This document shows positions 32,711 through 42,159 of a stretch of DNA of 64,000 nt, piece by piece. The translations under genes were made by a program, and so were the position numbers. This DNA is from Siderastrea radians. Lineage: Eukaryota > Cnidaria > Anthozoa > Scleractinia > Rhizangiidae. Each line of letters starts with the position of its first letter. The stretch's first letter is position 1. The stretch is from contig OZ024895.1 of the NCBI GenBank assembly GCA_964017195.1, positions 9,163,501-9,227,500 of the forward strand, written 5' to 3'. The notes below the pieces were generated by a model, which was given only the letters and a program-made list of their open reading frames with translations, was not told where the DNA came from and searched no databases.

Positions 32711-33371
32711 AAGGACGTTCGCACGAAAAAGTTCTACAGCACAGATTTTTTTCATACTTTTCTGACAGTCTGATAATGAGTTAACTTTGTCAGAAACGCG
32801 AAAAATTGGGGGGTCACTGACTTCGTTTTTGAAATAAAGCGCGTGGAAATCTACCCCAATACGACAAATTGGTCCTTGCAACTCGACATGGCCTCAGTGG
32901 TTGCTAGTTGAAAATATTTTTAAGAAGTGATTCGATGTAGACCCACTTTCTTAGTCAAATTTTGGTTAAGTAGGTCTGTCAAGTAAATAATTTGAACCGG
33001 TGTCATCATTTCAGTTAAATTCAACCTTTAAGATAGGCTTTTGAATTGGGAACACCGTGCAGCTAAAATATAATAGCGGAGTTTAATGATGCGAGGGCAG
33101 AAAAGGTGAAAAAAAATCCAACTTCCACAAGAGAGATTTTCTTCAATTTTCCATATAACGTAGATAATCGATAAAGAAGTTGAACTATCGAAAGAAAACC
33201 TGGGGTCATCGGATATTTAAGAGAGTTAAACCCGTGCATAGATATTAAAATGCCCACTAGCGCTATATATCTTCAAAAGTGCGCGCGCCCTATGCATGAC
33301 GTGGTACGGCATCGCAATGTGAATTGCGTGCGCAGTGAGGATGCGCAGAATCAATTCGTGCGAACGTCCTT
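32711..33371. mobile_element. Inverted-repeat element, second copy of the 7457 family
   Basis: The ends AAGGACGTTCGCACGAA and TTCGTGCGAACGTCCTT match the family at 7457-8102 in inverted fashion. The interior shares blocks such as GACTTCGTTTTTGAAATAAAGCGCG with the first copy, reversed. The target flanks are CGTA and ACGC, so the TTAA duplication is not visible here. It lies in the intron between two receptor exons and ends 21 bp before the next exon's donor. Confidence 0.8.
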
Positions 33372-33392
33372 ACGCAAAAGAATTTAACTTAC

Positions 33393-33647
33393 AGTGTACA
33401 TCAATTGTACAGGACTTGGCACTGTCGTCCCCGATGCCATTCCAAGTCAGGCACTCATAGCTGTCAATTTCATTCCGTGTAATGGCTTCAAGAGATAATA
33501 TCTCAGTGTACGCTACAACTTCCCTTGTACTTTTTCTGATCCATGTTATGTTAGGTGCAGGGTTACCAGTGACATTGCAGAACAGTGTTGCATTGTCTCC
33601 TTCAATAATAGGGGTAGGACACTGTTGAATTGTAGCCCTAGGTTTAA
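33393..33647 (-). CDS. Ig/SEA receptor: sixth Ig domain (B-type, copy 2)
   Basis: 255 bp, phase 1-1 (acceptor TCTCTTTCAG, donor CACTGTAAGT). It reads QQCPTPIIEGDNATLFCNVT, PNITWIRKSTREVVAYTEIL, then DSYECLTWNGIGDDSAKSC. The four-Cys B-type pattern is intact, and three N-glycosylation-type sites are visible. Confidence 0.9.
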
Positions 33648-33796
33648 CTGAAAGAGATGCAATACACGTAATTTAATAGAATCACAATTAAATTCCTGCA
33701 TGGTATACATGAACTGCACCTAGCCAATGGTTCCTAGTCTAATAAAATGCAATATTGAGTAGCACCTATATAAAAGGTCTTCGTAGCAAGAAACAA

Positions 33797-33972
33797 GTGA
33801 TTATTTTAACAAAAAATCCAACACTTTTAAATTTGAAATAAGACATGTTTCGGCATCCCTGATGCCATCCTCAGTTGAATGGAAATTCTGAAACATTCCT
33901 TATATAAGTAACAGTATAATTGTCTTGTTTCAAAATTAAAAGTGTTGTGTTGTTTCTTAAAATGATCACCTA
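33797..33972. repeat. Inverted repeat around hammerhead-like motif 3
   Basis: The left arm contains AACACTTTTAAATTTGAAAT and the right arm, inverted, AACACTTTTAATTTTGAAAC; GTGATTATTTTAA matches GTGATCATTTTAA. It is probably the terminal repeat of a Penelope-type element. Confidence 0.5.
33842..33875 (-). ncRNA. Hammerhead-ribozyme-like motif 3
   Basis: On the minus strand CTGAGGA (fits CTGANGA) is followed by a clear six-pair hairpin GGCATC-AGG-GATGCC, then GAAACATGTC, which gives GAAA, a minimal CATG stem and a GUC-type cleavage triplet. It sits within a larger inverted repeat (33797-33972). A stem I partner is weak. It is the best-preserved of the minus-strand copies. Confidence 0.5.
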
Positions 33973-34559
33973 TATAAAACTAGGATAGCTGTCCATGCTG
34001 TTAAAACCAATTTGTTATCACTGATGCAAGCATTGACCATGACGTAGGGATTCGCTAAGGGCAATATTTGCGAGGACGCGTTTGACACTTCGTCGAGCAT
34101 GACATCACTCAAGACGTGCCTGCTGCAGCATTGTGGTTTTTCCATGCCCGATAAATCAAAAGTTAATTTTGAAAAGTAGAGTGGAAGATTTACTATGATA
34201 CGCAGTTTACAATCTGGAAAATAAAAACAAGAACTTTGTTTTTATCTCGTGGTTGCGATAGCAACCTAAGCGATAATGGGAAGACATAGGCACATTTCTG
34301 TCGTTATTTCCATGGCTCAGTCGGGTGCATTCGGGTTGTTCGTGTGAATTTTGGTATTCCTAAGGTAGTAACTTCTCTGTATTTTCTAACCTTGTTGGCG
34401 GAGATGTTTCGTTGCTTTAGGCGCTTATGTATCATGTAACTAGGGTAATCGGTTTCCCGATGATTAGAGTGATAACTCGTGTCATTTATTAATGATTTCG
34501 CACTGAGTAGTTTTCAATATGTTGCAGTTAAGATTTAAGAGAAATAGTGTGAGATCACA
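33973..34559. other. No gene recognised
   Basis: AT-rich intron sequence between the inverted repeat and the Penelope-like element. No domain or array was recognised. Confidence 0.4.
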
Positions 34560-35078
34560 GCGAACAGCGAGGTGTTCTTAGAATATTTTTGAGAGGGGCA
34601 TATCGCTCCCGTTCTCGCCAGTCTCTTCACGGGGCACCATGAAAAGATATGATTGGAACAATACAGGGATTCTGAGGTATTAGTTTATCGTCGCTACGTT
34701 GACGACACATTTTGCCTTTTTCACTGCTCTGAACATGATGCTGCCATTTTCTTTAATTTCGTCAACACCCCAACATACACTTCACGATGGAAAGGGAGAA
34801 CAGATGTTCTAATGAACATCACTGACGCACGCCTCACTGTCACCACCATTTACCGGAAAAAAACATTCACAAGTCTGTTCACCAAAGATCTTAGTTTCTC
34901 CCCCTTTATCTACAAAATGGGATTACTCAAACCCCGACAAACAGGACGTCTAAGAAAAACAACTCTTGGATGGGTTTCCATAATGACCTACAAAATTATC
35001 TGCCATTTTACGGAAGAACCTATTCCCTAAGAACTTTATCAACAAAGGCATTTCTCAATTTATTTTAAAGTCAGTTAA

Positions 35079-35814
35079 TCCTATTTCTCCCGGACTTTTT
35101 TTTGAGTTTCTGAGCTTCTGAGTTTCTGAGCCTATAGATCTCAAAAAGTATTCACGCTCTTGCGATGAAACTTGGCACTTTTATAGCACGTCATTGGCGT
35201 GAGGTTACTCCGGACCTTTGCGGGTTTCCTTGGGGGAAAAAAATTGTATGCGCGCCATTTTAAAGGAAAACACGGCAAATTATATATCGTTGGAAAGCTT
35301 ATTAATAAATGTGGGTTTCGGAAAAGAAATGTAAATTGCCGGTTTCTTCAATTCCGCAAAAGAAAATCTCAAACAACCACGAAAATGATCATGTGTCATA
35401 TTGAATTAATAGGGTATCAAATCCAAGCGCACTGGAAAAATAACTGCACAGTGTTAATCACAAAGAAAAGCGTGTCAACATTTTTCGATATTCTGACTGG
35501 TTATTTCTTAGTTAATTTAGTTTATTTGTCATAAGAAACATGCTTAATCAAAACAAGCACCCAAAAAGTCAAAGTTTATCTTCTTCTTACAAATGAAGGG
35601 GAAAAACTGAAAAGAAGACTGAAAAAAGACAGAAAAAGTCAAAACACCTCCTGAGTAGACGGTTGCAATAGAAACGTCAATCATCTTAGACACGTCATTG
35701 ACACAGGAAAATTTTCTCTGAAAAATTTCAGGAAAAGTCACAAGATTTGGTGATTGGTGATTATTCGTCAAGCAGTTTAAAAGTTATAATAAGTAAAGTC
35801 AGCGCTAAATAGGG
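35079..35814. mobile_element. TTAA-flanked inverted-repeat element, copy 2
   Basis: TTAA lies at 35075-35078 and 35815-35818. Internal blocks shared with the element at 5578 include CTCTTGCGATGAAACTTGGC and the end region GTAAAGTCAGCGC. The ends are TCCTATTTCTCC and AAATAGGG. It is inserted in the Penelope-like element between the RT part and the GIY-YIG part. No transposase was recognised. Confidence 0.82.
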
Positions 35815-35899
35815 TTAAGGGCAGTAAAACACATCGGTTTTGTAAACCACTACTATCAAACTGGTTTTAACTACTTTCAAAATCAAGAATTTATTCAAC

Positions 35900-36056
35900 G
35901 TGAAAGATGCTTTCCCCAAAGGGCTTCGCACGAGTGTAGTATATAAATTTTCTTGTGTAAGTTGTAATGCTCGTTATGTTGGTGGAACCAGCCGACATTT
36001 CTCTATACGTGTGCGCGAGCACTTATTTTCGGACAGATCTATTCACGTCTTTAGGC

Positions 36057-36057
<1 letters not shown>
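35900..36057 (+). pseudogene. GIY-YIG endonuclease of the Penelope-like element (split)
   Basis: The frame reads VKDAFPKGLRTSVVYKFSC, NARYVGGTSRHFSIRVREHL and DRSIHVFRH, then is interrupted by the SINE tail. The GIY-YIG signature is represented by the VYKFSC and RYVGG pair, and the conserved Arg of RVREHL is present. The 3' remainder resumes at 36376 in the same frame. Confidence 0.8.
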
Positions 36058-36097
<40 letters not shown>

Positions 36098-36375
36098 TTA
36101 GAACTTACATAGCGCATTTTCTATATGAATATAATCAAATGCGGTTTACAAGCAGGTGGAATTAGAATTTGGAAATGCTGATTTTTATGGAGGGAGGAAA
36201 ACCGGAGAACCCGGATAAAAACCCTCGGAGCAAGGACGAAAACCAACAACAAACTCAACCCACGTATGACACCGGGACCGGGAATCGAACCCGGGCCACA
36301 TTGGTGGGAGGCGAGTGCTCTCACCACTGCGCCATCCCTGCTCCCCATCTGTACCATCCCGGCTGCACCATCCCG
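36058..36375 (-). mobile_element. tRNA-derived SINE with (ATT)n tail
   Basis: Reading on the minus strand, the tRNA-like head has A box TGGCGCAGTGGTGAGAGCA and B box GGGTTCGATTCC. A body includes TCCGGGTTCTCCGGTTTTCC and a tail block GCGCTATGTAAGTTC, ending in (ATT)n (36058-36100). It is inserted in the Penelope GIY-YIG frame. GGCAT precedes the tail and recurs after the head, so a 5-bp target duplication is likely. Excision restores the frame. Confidence 0.82.
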
Positions 36376-36662
36376 GCATCTACAGAGTTCAGAGTCTGGT
36401 CGAGCATCAAGTTCACCGGATGTTTTCAAAATTTTGGACTCTGCTGGTACCTAGTTTTGGGTTAAACTTAAAGAATCTGTGTATATAAAATGGAAGACAC
36501 CCCATCTTAATCAGCAAGTGAAACACATAAACCTGACACTTTCCTTGTTAGTCCCTCTACGTCATTATTTAAACTTTTGTGTACGCAATATTGTAAACGC
36601 AACGTAACGAACTGCTTGTAATCGCGCTCTATAAATCCAACGGTAATTTCAAAATATGTTAC

Positions 36663-36695
36663 ACTGATGATGACGGATGTACCGTCGAAACATGC
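36663..36695 (+). ncRNA. Hammerhead-ribozyme-like motif 4 (in Penelope 3' end)
   Basis: CTGATGA is followed by a five-pair hairpin GACGG-ATGTA-CCGTC, then GAAAC and ATGCC. Core nucleotides of a hammerhead are all present, but the cleavage triplet reads GCC rather than GTC. It lies downstream of the Penelope C-terminal segment on the same strand, the expected position in the element's terminal repeat. Confidence 0.55.
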
Positions 36696-36719
36696 CTGGA
36701 AAATTGAAAACAATTGTGT

Positions 36720-37105
36720 CGTTTCTGAGAATATCTATATTGTTGCTGCTGTCTAGACCTTTTAGAAAGAAAGTTATAGAATCAGATCAAACTTCATTGT
36801 TGATTAACGACTAACGAGAGAAACATATTGGTAAAATACAATACAAAACTCTTCTTGCAGAAATAGATAAAAACTAACAAACAAGCAAAAATTCATCAAC
36901 AACAACGAGATCTCCCGGCCTCCCGGTCCGTGGGACGGTTATTAGTTGAAAACGCCAATTATTTACTGGAAATTTCCAAACTTTCCACTCCCTAGAGGGT
37001 GGGTGGATTAAGCATGACAGCTTACTATATAAGAGAGAGTGGTTCTTGGCCAATAAATACGCGAGAGATTTGACAGCTATTTAAACAATAATTGAACCAA
37101 CACTC
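36720..37105. other. No gene recognised
   Basis: Intron sequence with no recognisable repeat or coding potential. Confidence 0.4.
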
Positions 37106-37107
37106 AC

Positions 37108-37362
37108 ACAACACAGTAATCGTGGTATTAGCTTCTGCTGACCCAAGGTTATTTTGCAGTTTACATTTGTACACTGCTCCATTATCTTCTCCGGTCACAT
37201 TTGCCAGAATAAGAGTCTCAGATGAAGAGAGAACAGTGTTGCTTCCTTGTTTAGTCCATGACATGTTTGGCCAAGGATTACCAGTGCCAATACAGAACAG
37301 AGTGGCTCCATCGCCCTCCACAAGTTGTTGAGCTGATGGCGCAATGACAATCTCTGGAGAAT
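37108..37362 (-). CDS. Ig/SEA receptor: fifth Ig domain (A-type, copy 2)
   Basis: 255 bp, phase 1-1 (acceptor TTTTTTACAG, donor TTGTGTGAGT). It contains APSAQQLVEGDGATLFCIGT, NMSWTKQGSNTVLSSSETL and DNGAVYKCKLQNNLG. The core Cys-Trp-Cys set is complete. It forms the A half of the second cassette with the B exon at 33393. Confidence 0.9.
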
Positions 37363-37508
37363 CTGTAAAAAAGTAATAAATTGGAAATAAGACTAATTAA
37401 TCCCAGGTATATTTTGCTGTTATACCCAGTGATGCATCAACATTGATATCAATGTTAGCTCAATGACGTATAAAAAAAGATTTCCTTAAGCAAGACAATT
37501 TAACTTAC

Positions 37509-37763
37509 AGTGTACATCGATTGTACATGACTTGGTACTGTTGTTCCCGATGCCATTAAAAGCCAGGCACTCATAGCTGCCAGATTCACTTCGTGTAATA
37601 GCTTCAAGGGACAAGACCTCATTGTAAGCTACAACTTCCCTTGTACTTGCTCTTATCCATGCAATACTTGGGGCGGGGTTACCAGTTGCATTGCAATGAA
37701 GTGTTGCATTATCACCCTCAGTAACAGGGGTAAAACACTGTTGAACTGTAGTGCTAGGTTCAA
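37509..37763 (-). CDS. Ig/SEA receptor: fourth Ig domain (B-type, copy 1)
   Basis: 255 bp, phase 1-1 (acceptor TTTGTTTCAG, donor CACTGTAAGT). It contains QQCFTPVTEGDNATLHCNAT, PSIAWIRASTREVVAYNEVL and GSYECLAFNGIGNNSTKSC. The extra Cys pair is conserved. It pairs with the A exon at 50470 across a 12.7-kb intron. Confidence 0.9.
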
Positions 37764-38404
37764 CTGAAACAAATCCAATACACTTAAGTTTAGTAGAATA
37801 ATCATTGGAGGGAAGTGAAATAGGTAAGAAAGATGGGGAACAACCAAGTGCTTCCTGTTTGGCCAGTTCTTTGCGGCCGCGGGAATCTAAATTAACTTTC
37901 GGTTCTCTCGCTCAAAATAACAGAGATAAATAGATTACTTACGAGATGCGAAGCACCGAAATGCTTATAATCACCTCTCATGAAACAAGTGCGAGTGGAA
38001 TTATATCGTTTTGTTGAATTCTCACTTACGGTGAGAGGTTCTGAATTGAATTTTTTTGCCATGTTTTTGGACAAAAATATGGCTTTGATTCTCCTAACAA
38101 GGCAAAAAGCAGGGTTATTCGCTGATAACAAATGCGCGGTAAATCAAGGAGAAAACTAAAACTTTAATAACGGAGATTGAAAATATAATAATGACAGCTA
38201 ATATCGGTCTCTCGTCGAGTGTGATTTTGCTTGACGAAGGCGTCATTTCGGCAACTTAGCTTACATTTGTCAAGATAACGGTGAGAAAGGGATAAAAGTA
38301 CATCGGAGATGAAAATACAGTGGCCTAGATTAATCTAAAGTCAGCCATGTGCTCGCCAGAGACTACGCAAAATACTCTGTGAATTTCGATCCGTTTCAAT
38401 CCCA
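37764..38404. other. Start of the large intron; no gene
   Basis: No recognised element. The minus strand has short frames only. Confidence 0.4.
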
Positions 38405-38530
38405 TACTTGTGCTTTTAAGAGCCAGTCCACGAGAGGTTCAAAGATTTTCGGAAATGGTCAGAAACAACGCTAACTCTGAAAGCTAGTCATGAACAAATA
38501 ATCAAATCGACATTATTTTGTCTTCTAATA
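38405..38530. repeat. Dispersed repeat, inverted relative to 50140-50265
   Basis: Contains GAGCCAGTCCACGAGAGGTT and CTAGTCATGA...CGACATTATTTTGTCTTCTAA, which recur in reverse order at 50140-50265. The copies differ by small indels. It is part of an unidentified dispersed repeat. Confidence 0.65.
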
Positions 38531-38559
38531 ATATATAGATTTAGCCAAGCCTAAAAGCG

Positions 38560-38616
38560 GAACTCCAATTTTTATTTATTTATTTATTTATTGGTATTTA
38601 TTTTATTTATTATTAT

Positions 38617-38709
<93 letters not shown>

Positions 38710-38711
38710 CT
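38560..38711. repeat. TTTA then TTA microsatellite
   Basis: (TTTA)n passes into about 90 bp of (TTA)n. It follows a block TAGCCAAGCCTAAAAGCGGA whose relative occurs inverted at about 43325-43345, so it may be the tail of a dispersed retroposon. Confidence 0.9.
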
Positions 38712-40545
38712 CAAGTGGTACCTGACAGCAATATTATAGTTTAGGTAAATACACCTCTCATCAAATTAGAATCTGCATACCTGGCAACCTTATAAAATCA
38801 GAAATAGGGACCACCCCCCCCCCCATGCTCACCCCAGTCCTGGGGTAGTGCCCTGCCCCCCCCCCCACTGCCCCCCAACACTGAGCAGGGTCTAGGATGC
38901 TCTAGGGTTTTTGCATTAATTTTTTAAAATATTGCCTGTACTGTACTGTCTTAGCATTAGAATTCTCAGGTGTTGTTTAATGGTCTCAAGCACCACATGT
39001 ATTGCACAAAACAAAAGAAAAGTCAAAAAAAGACCAATTGAAGGCCAATCTTTAATAATCCAGTTCCAAATTGTCTTTTTTTTCCTGGAAAATCGGAATG
39101 TCCCGATTTTTTTAGGTTTTGAAACTCCAAAATTGGGACAATTCCCATTAAATGGGGATGGATGGCAGGTATGAACCTGTTTTACAAAATTCTAAATAAG
39201 CCCCAGTTTTAGGTTGTAAACTTAAATATTGGGCACAATAATTATTTTTGTTCACCTTACCTCGGCCTTTTCTCTGCCACAAGTCTACGGTTTAATTTAT
39301 TTACATTTTTGCAGAGTTGTCAAATTGCATAGACAAGGTACTAATTGAAAAATACCTCCACCTTATTCAGTGGTTTGACAGATAAGTTGTGTGGTATAGA
39401 GCGAGGAAAAATGCGAGCAATGAGTACCGGTAAAATGTCCTTGACCATTATCTGTAAAACCACTGAATGATATTTATTATTCCACTACAATATTTGCCTA
39501 TCATTTTAAATGATTTATTCAATGAGTGATTTGAAACCGGGACACTACAGTGCAATACACTCATACCCTCATGTATGTGTTTCCCCCTTATATGATAAAC
39601 TGATGCTATAGTGGAATAACAATGTACCTTGTTTACTCTCATTGATGCCCAGGGACTATTATATTAAAATCAATCTCTTTAAGTACCCATCAGTCATGAA
39701 TCAACCACTCAACCACTTAGTTGATAAATCGGTCAATCAGTCAATTAAAAATTTGTGACTAACAGTGTTGCCAACGCGAATAACAAATGGTCCAGTAACC
39801 ACTAGTGACTTTATTTGATGCACAGATTATGACTCACTATGTTACTACCCCTGACTGTGATGGTAGTAAATCTTGTGGTTGAATTTGTTTTTGGTTTGAT
39901 CATTAGCCTTTACACTGCATCTAATGTCACCAATGAGCAATGTTACTGATTGTCATAATCTGGTAGCAAAGAGAAACAAAAAGAAAAGCCTCTTCATAAA
40001 TCATTTCAGGATAGTCAGAAACCTGTCATGTAATGAACTGAGAAAGAGGGGGTCAGACTGTGGTGAATCCATCATTTGAAATAGTTTTCCCTGTCAAGTG
40101 AATTCAAGTAAATAAGTCTGAATCATTATTCCTGGGAAGTTAGTTGTGTGTGTGCTTGTGTGTGTGTGTGTGTGGGGGGGGGGGGGGAGGGTTACTCCCA
40201 AATAACTGAAATGCTACTGGTGTATGGATGTGTTACTGAGGGAACATGAAGTGTATGTGGATACAGTCAAACTAATCACCAACATCAAAATTTACCAACA
40301 AAAAAAAAACAAAAATATAAAACCTTATTTCAAAACTGCTCTTAAAATTTTTTATTTCAATTGATAATGTCTGCCTGGGAACATACACGTAGCTAAGAGT
40401 ACAAATTTATTAACCAAAGCCTTACAATAAACTGCCATATTTTTTCTGACATCAGGTTGATGGAATAAAAACCTGTATGGGAAACAAAGCAGAGTTTAAT
40501 TACCTCAGTTGCCAAAAGTAAGCCCGTGGCTTTAGGGAGGTTCTA
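38712..40545. other. No gene recognised
   Basis: Holds two poly-C runs (38813-38824, 38857-38870), a small inverted repeat around 39365-39475 (ATTCAGTGGTTT-type ends), and a (GT)n then poly-G run at 40146-40190. No coding exon was recognised. Confidence 0.4.
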
Positions 40546-40660
40546 AGGATATTTGCGCAATTTTTTTCTGCGCATCCATACTGCGCACACAATTCACAAA
40601 ATTGGCATTATGTCATACCGTGTCATGCACTGAGCATGCACGCTCGCATGAAAAACTACC
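40546..40660 (+). mobile_element. Partial copy of the 7457-family element
   Basis: TAAGGATATTTGCGCAATTTTTTTCTGCGCATCC and ACTGCGCACACAATTCAC resemble the left end of the element at 7457-8102. The rest is missing, replaced by another inverted-repeat element from about 40678. Confidence 0.6.
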
Positions 40661-40677
40661 CCAAATGTTTTAAGACA

Positions 40678-41153
40678 CTGTAAACTGCCGCTTATAAGCC
40701 CTAGGCTGATACAACTTTGTAAGGGGTTTTGGGTGGGCTTATAAATGGAGGGGCTTATATCCGGGGGGGGCTTATAAGCGGGATAAGAAAAACGTTACAA
40801 AATGAGCCACAGCAGTGTTGATCGAAATACGTTTTTAATGTACCAGTTTGTAATTAACCTTTGAAATGTCACAATAAATCGAATTCACTTCAATTTTAAC
40901 AACAAAATCAAAACTGCAACAACGCGAACGTAACCGGAACATAACAAAACAGAAGCTCAGAGTTAATCTTTGCAGTTTTCTGTGAGAGTGCTTGATATTA
41001 AGGAAACAGGGAAAACTAGAGGAGGGCTTATATCTGGGGGGGGGGGGGGGTGGCATATTACCGGATGTATTTTTTGTTTACAGGTGGATGGGCCTATAGC
41101 CGGGGGGGGGGGGGGGCTTGTAAGTAGGTAGGCTTATAAGCGGCAGTTTACGG
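40678..41153. mobile_element. Inverted-repeat element with CTGCCGCTTATAAGCC ends
   Basis: TAAACTGCCGCTTATAAGCC at the left is mirrored by GGCTTATAAGCGGCAGTTTA at the right. TA follows the right end; the left end is degenerate. The interior has G-rich runs around 40765 and 41035-41050 and 41100-41116, and no recognised coding. Confidence 0.72.
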
Positions 41154-41314
41154 TATTTGTTTTCAGTTTTGAGCATGTGCATTTAAATAAGTGGCATTGA
41201 AGCAATCCAAGTGGATGTAAGGTAAACTGTATTTTTCAAGATGGTTGGTCTCATGTAAATACTTATGCCAGTCTGAATTTCAGACTGGTCTCATGTAAAC
41301 AAAATTGCACCAGT

Positions 41315-42154
41315 CAGGGCTTCTGAAATTTCGCGCGGTCGCGGAGCCGCGAAATTCAGGTATATCCACGAAATCCCGCGAAATTGACAAAAACACGTGA
41401 AATACCGCGAAATTCGCTAAAAATTCTACCAAACACATGTCGGTACAACATATTTGAAACTTATCTTGGCTATTGGAGCTGTTTACTTGCCGTAAACTTG
41501 CAAATTTATCTTGAAATTCCGTCACTGCCACGAGTAAACATCGTACCAAAACTACCAGGCGTTCTTAGATTAATGTTGCGAAAACCTGGGGACTGGTAAA
41601 ATAAAAGAGAAGACTTTTCGTTGACACTATACGGAGTGTGAAAGGAAACTGCTGTCTGTAGTAATGCAGGCACACGTTTAATCGTACACGAATGGATGAA
41701 GACACAAGAATGTTTTGACTTCACAGATGGATTTAAACCTTTGATCTAGAACAATCTTGCCTTGTAAACTGCAAAGCAACACAAGAGAGCGATGAGGGGA
41801 AAGAAGTTTATTGCGTTGCTGTTTTCGGCTCTAAATTGCAGCTGAAAAAGGAGGTTAACCGGCCAAGCGTTTCGGTAAAGCTTTATATGTTTTTCTTGTC
41901 GCTCGAAACAAGTACAGTCGCCTTCAGAACTGTGTTGGATGAACTTTTGTGTTTCTTTCTTGCCCTGAATTTGACATCCTTCCAATATTTTTGTCAGGAA
42001 TCTTTCTTTTTTGCTTTCTTGTTTGCTTTTCAACGAAAATTTGGCCCGAAAATTCCCGCGAAAATCCCGCGAAATCGGCCGTTTTCTCCGCGAATTTGTC
42101 TCTTCAAATCCCGTGAAATTTCACTTTTTTTCCCGCGAATTATCAGAAGCCCTG
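41315..42154. mobile_element. hAT-like inverted-repeat element, 840 bp
   Basis: The ends CAGGGCTTCTGA and TCAGAAGCCCTG fit the CAGGG start common in hAT elements. The flanks CACCAGTC/GACCAGTC form an 8-bp imperfect direct repeat that overlaps the first terminal base. Subterminal sequences are rich in (C/G)CGCGAAAT and AAATCCCGCG motifs in both arms. Two overlapping frames lack a transposase signature. Confidence 0.7.
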
Positions 42155-42159
42155 ACCAG

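Larger units (their letters stand above)
34560..36700 (+). mobile_element. Penelope-like element, 5'-truncated, with nested insertions
   Basis: Plus-strand fragments follow the Penelope order. The RT palm carries YRRYVDDTFCLF near 34690 and TTIYRKKTFTSL near 34850. A C-terminal GIY-YIG endonuclease reads VVYKFSCVSCNARYVGGTSR near 35945. A terminal segment is at 36376-36540 (FKILDSAG, KLKESVYIKWKTPHLN). A hammerhead-like motif follows at 36663. The RT palm motif YVDD is kept, but frames are broken and the 5' part is missing. A TTAA-flanked element (35079-35814) and a SINE (36058-36375) interrupt it. Confidence 0.85.
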
